A stretch of DNA of 5,280 bases from a bacterium (GTDB lineage Bacteria > UBP14 > UBA6098 > B30-G16), in assembly GCA_027007865.1 (NCBI GenBank), contig JALTEE010000486.1:1-5280 (forward strand), written 5' to 3'. The notes below the pieces were generated by a model. It saw only the letters and a program-made list of their open reading frames with translations. It did not search any database and was not told where the DNA came from. Positions 1-4,801 of this stretch are shown here, in pieces. The position numbers and the translations under genes were made by a program. Numbering within the stretch: position 1 is the first letter of the stretch; the number at the start of each line of letters is the position of its first letter.

Positions 1-117
1 AATCTTCAGGAACTCTACTACTCGCTGATGCCGGGTTCAGGTCTCCTCGAACAGCAGAGCGAAGAGCAGTTCTACATGAATCTTATCAAACTCTACCAGA
101 CATCATCTCTGACGTAG
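1..117 (+). CDS. C-terminal end of an unrecognised protein (5' truncated by window edge)
   Basis: The frame starting at base 1 is open for 38 codons and closes with TAG at 115-117. The visible residues are soluble and mildly acidic (tail ...NLIKLYQTSSLT), with no membrane segment and no motif I can assign. Base composition is clearly more GC-rich than the intergenic DNA that follows, which supports real coding. The gene ends 245 bases before the next one, and a terminator-like inverted repeat follows its stop within 10 bases, so it probably closes its own transcription unit. I do not recognise the family, and too little is visible to propose a function. Confidence 0.6.
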   Translation, partial: NLQELYYSLMPGSGLLEQQSEEQFYMNLIKLYQTSSLT

Positions 118-123
118 GGACAC

Positions 124-161
124 ATGCATCATTTTCGCATTCTTCATTGATGCATATTTTT
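124..161 (+). terminator. Weak terminator-like inverted repeat
   Basis: ATGCATCA at 124-131 is matched perfectly by TGATGCAT at 148-155, giving an 8-bp stem with a 16-base loop, followed by ATTTTT at 156-161. It starts 7 bases after the stop codon of the truncated upstream gene, the usual place for an intrinsic terminator. The stem is AT-rich and the loop is large, so termination would be weak. Because each arm contains the palindrome ATGCAT, a protein-binding site is an alternative reading. Confidence 0.4.
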
Positions 162-200
162 CAAAATTTGAAGATTTCGGGATTTGGGTAAACGAGGTAC

Positions 201-229
201 TTGTAAAAAAAAATGAACCTGGCTATAAT
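201..229 (+). promoter_or_regulatory. Promoter for the ATP-grasp/GCS2 operon
   Basis: A perfect TATAAT -10 box lies at 224-229. TTGTAA at 201-206 (4 of 6 matches to TTGACA) sits exactly 17 bases upstream. The expected transcript start is near 236, giving a leader of about 125 bases before the ATG at 363. The -10 box is the start of a 13-base string, TATAATATCACCG, that recurs exactly at 4688-4700 upstream of the last gene. Confidence 0.7.
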
Positions 230-296
230 ATCACCGAAGATTAACCTGTCTTCTTTTGTCATTTTATTTGACAAGGGCAAATAATATCACAGAAGA
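227..296 (+). repeat. Direct repeat pair in the leader of the ligase operon
   Basis: AATATCACCGAAGA at 227-240 and AATATCACAGAAGA at 283-296 match at 13 of 14 bases and start 56 bases apart. The first copy overlaps the -10 box and expected transcript start; the second lies in the leader. Between them is an inverted repeat (253-277). The spacing is compatible with paired binding sites for a regulator, but no regulator family can be named from the sequence. Confidence 0.45.
253..277 (+). promoter_or_regulatory. Inverted repeat in the leader (hairpin or operator)
   Basis: TTGTCA at 256-261 pairs perfectly with TGACAA at 269-274 around a 7-base AT spacer. The RNA stem can grow to 9 pairs (253-261 with 269-277) if two G-U pairs are allowed. 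It lies downstream of the predicted transcript start, so it could act as a 5' leader hairpin or as a DNA operator. The right arm contains TTGACA, but no -10 box stands at a suitable distance, so it is not read as a second promoter. Confidence 0.4.
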
Positions 297-333
297 AAGA
301 TAAATCAAAAAAAATTAATGCAAAGAAACTGAA

Positions 334-366
334 ATGAAAAAAGTAATACGAGGAATTCTACGATGA
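334..366 (+). other. Possible 10-codon leader ORF overlapping the ATP-grasp start
   Basis: ATG at 334 opens a frame encoding MKKVIRGILR and stops with TGA at 364-366, so its stop overlaps the ATP-grasp start as ATGA. This arrangement could couple translation of the two. The Shine-Dalgarno of the real gene (GAGGA, 350-354) lies inside the mini-ORF. Upstream of the mini-ORF only a weak purine run (AAAGAA, 322-327) is seen, so its own translation is uncertain. It may be a chance frame. Confidence 0.25.
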
Positions 367-1346
367 AAAGAAACATTTTGTTTATTAGAGGCATTCCTGA
401 TGACAGAAAGATTACTGTGACCTCATTGCCTCCAAAAGTTGGTATGCTCTATCAAATAACAGGAAGCGCCAATATTTCTAATTTTGTTGATCACAATTTA
501 ATTTCTCCATGGATCATCACTTTTGACATAGATCCTAAACAAAAAATAGACGCTATAACTGATATACATGCAGTTTTCAATGAAATTTCAGATCCTGATA
601 CCCATAAAATCACACTTTTAAAGACAGAAGCTCTATATAAGGCTTTCGCGGATAAAGTTCCTTTTTTCAATGCCCCTTCAAGTATTGCCAAAACCACAAG
701 AGACAATATATATAATCTGCTTCATGAGGTTGACGGACTTCATGTACCCAAAACAGTGAAACTTCAGCCTAAATCAGCATCAGATGTTTATGACACCATT
801 AACAATGAAGGCTTTGATTTCCCAGTCATATTTCGCAAAGCAGGTGACCATAACGGCATCAGCACACTACTGATCACTGATAAAAGTGAACCGTTCTATG
901 CCTTCCCCCTTGACGGACGAGACTACTACTTGACACAATTTGTCGAATATGCAGATAATGACAGTACCTATGTCAAGTACCGGCTCATTGTTGTTGACGG
1001 TGAAGTCTTTTTGCGTCATGCACTTTTCGGAGATAGCTGGATGATGCATTCCAGAAGTCAGTTTGGCAAAGAAAAAAGCAAACCCTATAAAATGTCTGTT
1101 GCCGATCGTTTCACAAAAGAGATTAAACCATTGATTCAACCAACAGTCACTGAGATTCATCAGCGCTTAGGTTTGGATTATTTTGGTATTGATTGTCATA
1201 TTGATGATAAAATGAATTTATTGATTTTTGAAGTGAATGCTACTATGAATGTTTTTATTGAGTTGGAGGAGAGTGTCTTTAAAGACCTTGCAGAAATGGC
1301 ACGACAAGCATTGATGAAGATGCTGATATCCAAAAGAAATAATTAA
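363..1346 (+). CDS. ATP-grasp ligase (RimK/glutathione synthetase-like fold), substrate unknown
   Basis: This 327-residue cytoplasmic protein looks like an ATP-grasp enzyme, which activates a carboxylate as acyl-phosphate and joins it to an amine. An N-terminal pre-ATP region (about 1-100) is followed by a linker (RDNIYNLL..., about 113-130). Next comes an ATP-binding lobe with FPVIFRKAGDHNG (153-165, candidate ATP-contact R158/K159) and YLTQFVEYA (189-197, candidate adenine-binding E195). The catalytic lobe has YRLIVVDGEV (206-215, R207), GLDYFGID (270-277, D277) and FEVNATMN (289-296), where E290 and N292 match the usual Mg-binding pair. No signal peptide or membrane segment is seen. The start is set by GAGGA at 350-354, eight bases upstream. 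The stop overlaps the next start as TAATG, so the GCS2-type ligase is almost certainly co-translated. The motifs give the fold with good confidence; the substrate is not shown. Confidence 0.85.
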   Translation: MKRNILFIRGIPDDRKITVTSLPPKVGMLYQITGSANISNFVDHNLISPWIITFDIDPKQKIDAITDIHAVFNEISDPDTHKITLLKTEALYKAFADKVPFFNAPSSIAKTTRDNIYNLLHEVDGLHVPKTVKLQPKSASDVYDTINNEGFDFPVIFRKAGDHNGISTLLITDKSEPFYAFPLDGRDYYLTQFVEYADNDSTYVKYRLIVVDGEVFLRHALFGDSWMMHSRSQFGKEKSKPYKMSVADRFTKEIKPLIQPTVTEIHQRLGLDYFGIDCHIDDKMNLLIFEVNATMNVFIELEESVFKDLAEMARQALMKMLISKRNN

Positions 1347-2380
1347 TGATCCAAATCGGCATTGAACATGAATTTGTATTTAAAAATCAAAATGAAGACT
1401 ATCTAGATTTTGAAAATACAGAGTTTGACACTTTTCAACAAATTGTAAATGCTTTCCCATTTCATAAAGGAGATGAAAGGTATTTTGAATGCAAATCATT
1501 GGAAAAAAGGCCTAAACGATGCTATGTAGAGGGGTTTGAACGGTATGATCTCAGTGGCCAACTCATTGAAACCCTCCCCAAAGGTATTGAAATCAGAACG
1601 TTGCCTCATGCGACGGTAGATACAGTAGTAAAAGAATTTACAGAATCATATACTCGGCTGACGAACATTGCGACATCCTTTGGGCTGTATCCTCTTCTAA
1701 CCGGGGTGAATCCCTATAAGACATCAGTGCTATTGCATCGGCCGTTAAATCAAAAAGAACTTACTTTACGTACAAAAGAGTGGCTAACTATAGCACTAGA
1801 TTCCATGTTAGTGCATGGTCTTCAAGTCAATATATCCATGGACCACTTATCCAAAGAAGAATTGGAAGATCTTGTTCATAAGCTCAATTACTATGTTCCA
1901 TATATGATCCCTTTTAGTTTTTCATCTCCATTTTATAATGGGGACGTTTTTGAAGGATTGTCTTATCGCATTTTTTTTCGAGCGGGAACCCGTGGTCTGG
2001 CAAGACTACAAAAAAGAAAAGGTGTTGATGTTATTGAGTTTGGAGGGTTTGATGCCTGTGGCAGTGCACGCTTGCTTAGGTCACTGCTCCTGCTTTTCAA
2101 AGGGGTGCTGGTTGATACAACATTAACCAAAAGAGCCTTGGCACAAAATGTCGAACAAGTAAAGCGTTCTTCCCTTAAAGGCTTTGAAGATGAGGAAATA
2201 AAAGAAGAAGGGCGTCTTGTTTTAAATGCTGCCAAAGTTGCTTTGGGAGAAGAAGGCAAGGCATTGGAACTGCTCGAAACAATGTTTTTAACCAATGACT
2301 CTTATGCAGCAAGAATGAAATACTCCTATAAGAAAACCAGTAGCATAATGGAAAGTATTTCGAATAGATACAGCTATTGA
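1346..2380 (+). CDS. GCS2-type carboxylate-amine ligase (glutamate-cysteine ligase family)
   Basis: This 344-residue soluble protein has the signature order of the glutamate-cysteine ligase type 2 / YbdK superfamily. GIEHEF at 5-10 (E7, E9) matches the first metal/ATP-binding strand. GIEIRTLP at 80-87 follows (E82, R84), then HGLQVNI at 157-163 in place of the usual HVHVG strand, PFSFSSPFYNG at 189-199, and EFGGFDACG at 231-239. These enzymes ligate a carboxylate, often the gamma-carboxyl of glutamate, to an amine using ATP. The start ATG overlaps the stop of the ATP-grasp gene by one base and has only a weak purine-rich site (AAAAGAAA), pointing to translational coupling. Length is near the family norm. 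The motif departures (HGLQVN, EFGGFD) suggest a substrate other than Glu plus Cys. The superfamily call is fairly firm; the reaction is unknown. Confidence 0.8.
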   Translation: MIQIGIEHEFVFKNQNEDYLDFENTEFDTFQQIVNAFPFHKGDERYFECKSLEKRPKRCYVEGFERYDLSGQLIETLPKGIEIRTLPHATVDTVVKEFTESYTRLTNIATSFGLYPLLTGVNPYKTSVLLHRPLNQKELTLRTKEWLTIALDSMLVHGLQVNISMDHLSKEELEDLVHKLNYYVPYMIPFSFSSPFYNGDVFEGLSYRIFFRAGTRGLARLQKRKGVDVIEFGGFDACGSARLLRSLLLLFKGVLVDTTLTKRALAQNVEQVKRSSLKGFEDEEIKEEGRLVLNAAKVALGEEGKALELLETMFLTNDSYAARMKYSYKKTSSIMESISNRYSY

Positions 2381-2404
2381 TAAATCGATAAACGGCTGTA
2401 TTTT
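2366..2404 (+). terminator. Terminator-like hairpin overlapping the GCS2 stop codon
   Basis: ATACAGC (2368-2374) pairs with GCTGTAT (2395-2401). Directly inside, TATTGAT (2375-2381) pairs with ATCGATA (2384-2390) through one G-U. Four bases (2391-2394) bulge on the 3' side, and the outer stem can extend with 2366-2367. TTTT at 2401-2404 and an AT-rich tract follow. The TGA stop (2378-2380) lies within the 5' arm, so a terminating ribosome would compete with folding. It fits an intrinsic terminator for the ligase operon, though the U-run is short. Confidence 0.55.
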
Positions 2405-2422
2405 AAATTAATTTCTTTACGC

Positions 2423-2428
2423 TATACT
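2423..2428 (+). promoter_or_regulatory. Candidate -10 box for the protease-chaperone operon
   Basis: TATACT (5 of 6 to TATAAT) stands 23 bases before the protease start. The 17-base-spaced -35 position reads ATTTTA, a poor match, but -35 boxes are weak in the bacterial group suggested here. A transcript starting near 2435 would give a leader of about 17 bases, just enough to include GGAAG at 2441-2445. The position after a terminator-like hairpin supports a separate unit. Confidence 0.45.
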
Positions 2429-2451
2429 AACTTTTAAAAAGGAAGACAAAT

Positions 2452-4041
2452 ATGGTATTTTTCAACAAATATATCTATACTGCACTTGTGTCATCTGCCG
2501 TCCTTATGGTTGCGGGTTGCGGGAGCGGTTCAGGCAGCAAAACACCTCTGCAGCCGACCATTTCACCGTCTGCAACCCCAACCCCGCTTCCCAAAGCGGA
2601 CCCTCTCTTTCAAACACAATGGTATCTGGAAAATACCGGTCAGACTTCAGGCGCAGAAAATGGAGGTATGTCGGGTGAAGATATTCATGTTGTGGATGTT
2701 TGGCCGGAGTTCAAAGGTAGTCACTTAAATGCTGTCGGTATATTGGATATAGGAGTGGAAGCGAAACATCCGGACCTCGAGGAGAATATAGATATCTCCA
2801 AGAGTTATCGCTATGCCGACGGATCTAATGATCCCTCTCCTCTTAACAGCCGTAATTCACATGGAACCTGTGTAGCAGGGATTGTTGCAGCAAAAGGCTG
2901 GAATGGTCTCGGCATACGCGGTGTAGCACCCAATGCCAGAATTGTAGGCCTAAATGTCCTTTCTGCCCCCACAGAAGCAAACCTCATAGATGCACTTTCC
3001 CGAGAAGGAATAGCCATATCTAACAATAGCTGGGGAGCAGGAGGCAATGGACTCAATGAATTTCAGACATTGGTTAACACGATGGAACTGGGCTGCAAAA
3101 AAGGAAGAGGGGGGAAAGGAACTATTTATCTTTTTGCCGCTGGAAACTCCAGAAACGGAATCAATAATAGCAACACAAATATGTCCGATCTCACCAATAA
3201 CCGTTATGCCATTGCCGTTTCAGCTGTCGATGCAAATGGCAAATATGCTTCCTATTCAAACTATGGATCAACTGTACTTGTTGCAGGAGCCGGTGGTGAA
3301 TATGGAAAAACTTTTCCTGCTATCGTTTCAACCGACCTGACAGGACTCGATAAAGGCTGGGACACAAATGAGACCCATTATAATGTTCCCGGAAATGAAA
3401 ATGGGGACTATACCAACCTGATGAATGGCACCTCTGCCGCCTGTCCGACAGTTACAGGTGTCGTCGCACTCATGCTGGATGCCAATCCTAATTTAAGTTG
3501 GCGTGATGTACGATATATTTTGGCAGCAACTGCCAGAAAAAATGATCCTGAAAATGAAATGTGGACTGTCAATGCAGCCGGTTTTCACATCAATTACAAT
3601 TATGGCTTTGGCATGGTAGATGCGTTCAAGGCCGTCACAATGAGCAAAACATTTGAAGGGCTGAAAGAAGAAATCAGGGTCGAATCATCTGTCGATGTCA
3701 ATAGAAGTATCCCCAATGATGGAAGAACAGCTCTTGTCAGCACAACAACAATTAACCGTGATATTATCATAGAACACGTCGATATTTGGATTACTATCGA
3801 CAACAAGATCTACGGTCAGATAGGAGATCTGGAGATCAAACTTATCTCACCTGCCGGTACCGAAAGTATTCTTGCATGGAGTGGTGTCAGGACATACGGA
3901 CGATACAGTAACTGGCGTTTTGGCACAGTGAGGCACCTTGATGAAAAAGCATACGGAAAATGGAAACTCAGCGTAAAAGATGCCGATGGTGATTCTGAAT
4001 ATACTTTAAGAAAATGGAAACTTAAAGTTTACGGACATTAA
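2452..4041 (+). CDS. Kexin-like subtilisin-family serine protease lipoprotein (S8B catalytic domain plus P domain)
   Basis: The 529-residue product starts with a lipoprotein signal (hydrophobic 7-21, lipobox VAGC, lipidated C23). A Gly/Ser then Pro/Thr-rich linker (24-48) follows. The catalytic domain begins at once with DPLFQTQWYLENTGQ (50-64), the usual start of a mature bacterial S8 domain, so no propeptide is present. The triad is D99 (LDIG), H137 (SHGT) and S328 (NGTSAA), with oxyanion N232 (FAAGN). DPSP at 127-130 before the His and a C-terminal P/homoB domain (about 405-529; GDLEIKLISPAGT, GKWKLSVKD, WKLKVYG) place it with kexin/furin-like enzymes. All active residues are intact. Oddities are DIG where kexins have DDG, and free-looking cysteines C140 and C331 beside the catalytic His and Ser. 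GGAAG at 2441-2445 supports the start. The protease should act in the envelope. The small gene 20 bases downstream probably supplies the missing propeptide function. Confidence 0.92.
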   Translation: MVFFNKYIYTALVSSAVLMVAGCGSGSGSKTPLQPTISPSATPTPLPKADPLFQTQWYLENTGQTSGAENGGMSGEDIHVVDVWPEFKGSHLNAVGILDIGVEAKHPDLEENIDISKSYRYADGSNDPSPLNSRNSHGTCVAGIVAAKGWNGLGIRGVAPNARIVGLNVLSAPTEANLIDALSREGIAISNNSWGAGGNGLNEFQTLVNTMELGCKKGRGGKGTIYLFAAGNSRNGINNSNTNMSDLTNNRYAIAVSAVDANGKYASYSNYGSTVLVAGAGGEYGKTFPAIVSTDLTGLDKGWDTNETHYNVPGNENGDYTNLMNGTSAACPTVTGVVALMLDANPNLSWRDVRYILAATARKNDPENEMWTVNAAGFHINYNYGFGMVDAFKAVTMSKTFEGLKEEIRVESSVDVNRSIPNDGRTALVSTTTINRDIIIEHVDIWITIDNKIYGQIGDLEIKLISPAGTESILAWSGVRTYGRYSNWRFGTVRHLDEKAYGKWKLSVKDADGDSEYTLRKWKLKVYGH

Positions 4042-4061
4042 AACAATAATAAGGAATTATC

Positions 4062-4610
4062 ATGACCAATACAATGAGAATTATTTTTCTACTACTTTCA
4101 TTACTAACTGCAAGCAGCGCAGACACAACGAAAACATATGAACTTGTCAATCAAACCGGAGGGGCATCTACACCTTATGTACTTCACCTGGATCAGTATG
4201 CCGTTACATACAGGAACAACAGGCACTCTAAGGTCAAGTCTGTAAAAAAAGTAGAAATTCACCCCTCCTATAAACTTTACTTTCTAAGAAACAGCCTTAC
4301 CCAGATGAACACTAACCACAGCAGTGACTCTCAGGGAAATGTCTACTACAAATACGGTATAGAAGATGCTTCTCACCGTTATATAAGCACGGGAGAGGTT
4401 CTTGTGACATTTACGCCCATCTCACAACAAGCTATGAAGGAACTGGAACAGAAATATAAACTCCAATATGTTAAACAGGTTAAACCCGATACAGTTCTTT
4501 ATAGAAACCGGTCAGAGAAAAACGATATAGACCTCTCATCGGCACTTATTCAACTGCCCAATATCATTGAGGCAAAACCGAACTGGATACTTCCCCTCAG
4601 ACTTTTCTAA
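4062..4610 (+). CDS. Exported propeptide-like protein, likely external chaperone/inhibitor of the upstream protease
   Basis: This 182-residue protein has a Sec signal peptide (hydrophobic 6-17, likely cleavage after SSA at 18-20). A region of about 85 residues (21-107) follows that I do not recognise. The C-terminal part (about 111-176) has the pattern of a subtilase propeptide: strand GEVLVTF (111-117), helix with AMKELEQKYKL (124-134), central strand around DTVLYR (143-148), a second helix-like stretch (SSALIQLP, 159-166), then NIIEAKPNW (167-175), matching the family's closing 'V..AEPN' strand. The protease encoded 20 bases upstream lacks a propeptide, so this protein probably folds and inhibits it in trans, as ORF2 does for the Aeromonas sobria kexin-like protease ASP. 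The tail ILPLRLF could occupy the active-site cleft. AGGA at 4052-4055 supports the first ATG; M5 is an alternative start that keeps the signal peptide. The propeptide resemblance is by pattern, not by search. Confidence 0.8.
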   Translation: MTNTMRIIFLLLSLLTASSADTTKTYELVNQTGGASTPYVLHLDQYAVTYRNNRHSKVKSVKKVEIHPSYKLYFLRNSLTQMNTNHSSDSQGNVYYKYGIEDASHRYISTGEVLVTFTPISQQAMKELEQKYKLQYVKQVKPDTVLYRNRSEKNDIDLSSALIQLPNIIEAKPNWILPLRLF

Positions 4611-4625
4611 AATCAAAAAATATCT

Positions 4626-4660
4626 GACACACGCCGTTTTTCAGCAAAACAGCGTGTATC
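4626..4660 (+). terminator. Terminator-like hairpin after the protease-chaperone operon
   Basis: ACACGC (4629-4634) pairs with GCGTGT (4652-4657), and GTTTT (4636-4640) with AAAAC (4646-4650), around a TCAGC loop. One C-A mismatch separates the stems, and GA/TC closes outside a second mismatch. It lies 15 bases after the stop codon of the propeptide-like gene. No clean U-run follows, so it may slow or protect the transcript rather than terminate it strongly. Confidence 0.5.
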
Positions 4661-4687
4661 TTCAGTACATTTTAAGAATCATATCTA

Positions 4688-4693
4688 TATAAT
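4688..4693 (+). promoter_or_regulatory. -10 box for the downstream lipoprotein gene
   Basis: A perfect TATAAT box begins the 13-base string TATAATATCACCG (4688-4700), identical to that in the ligase operon promoter at 224-236. No convincing -35 box is seen at 17 bases (GTACAT). Transcription would start near 4700 and give a leader of about 100 bases that carries an extended hairpin and a palindrome. Confidence 0.55.
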
Positions 4694-4707
4694 ATCACCG
4701 TAAAGGT

Positions 4708-4756
4708 GTACTGAGCACAGTGTTTATACATACGGGTATAAACAAACTGGGAGTAC
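4708..4756 (+). promoter_or_regulatory. Structured 5' leader hairpin of the lipoprotein mRNA
   Basis: One extended hairpin is built from three nested perfect stems: GTACT (4708-4712) with AGTAC (4752-4756), CAGT (4718-4721) with ACTG (4746-4749), and GTTTATAC (4722-4729) with GTATAAAC (4736-4743). The loop is ATACGG. Between the stems are an internal loop (GAGCA opposite GG) and a two-base bulge (AA, 4744-4745). It begins about eight bases after the predicted transcript start and ends 45 bases before the start codon. I do not recognise it as a known riboswitch. Confidence 0.5.
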
Positions 4757-4767
4757 TAAAAGATTAT

Positions 4768-4787
4768 TTATTATATGCATATAATAA
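4768..4787 (+). promoter_or_regulatory. Perfect 20-bp palindrome abutting the ribosome binding site
   Basis: Half-site TTATTATATG (4768-4777) is followed directly by its exact reverse complement (4778-4787), with ATGCAT at the centre. It ends three bases before the AGGGAG ribosome binding site (4791-4796) of the next gene. As DNA it would suit a dimeric repressor; as RNA it would form an AU hairpin that could modulate access to the binding site. It also contains TATAAT at 4780-4785, which is too close to the ribosome binding site to be a useful promoter. Confidence 0.6.
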
Positions 4788-4801
4788 CATAGGGAGAAAA
4801 C

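Noticed and set aside
268..273. Perfect TTGACA as a -35 box
   Set aside because: No -10-like hexamer lies 16-18 bases downstream; it is better explained as part of the inverted repeat at 253-277.
213..284. 23-codon frame starting at ATG 213
   Set aside because: It overlaps the -10 box and starts upstream of the expected transcript start, with no ribosome binding site.
491..1160. Two minus-strand open frames opposite the ATP-grasp gene
   Set aside because: They lie wholly inside a well-supported coding gene and show no recognisable domain.
1963..2295. Minus-strand open frame of 110 codons opposite the GCS2 gene
   Set aside because: It is Ser/Pro-rich low-complexity translation opposite a gene with clear family motifs, with no supporting motif of its own.
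2486..3340. Short frames on both strands inside the protease gene (2486-2728, 2811-3056, 3047-3340)
   Set aside because: They overlap conserved catalytic-domain coding sequence and are frame shadows.
3600..3806. Minus-strand frame within the protease P-domain region
   Set aside because: Antisense to the conserved C-terminal domain; no motif or expression signal.
4780..4785. TATAAT as the promoter of the final lipoprotein gene
   Set aside because: Transcription would start about at the ribosome binding site (4791-4796), leaving no usable leader; the box is part of the 20-bp palindrome.
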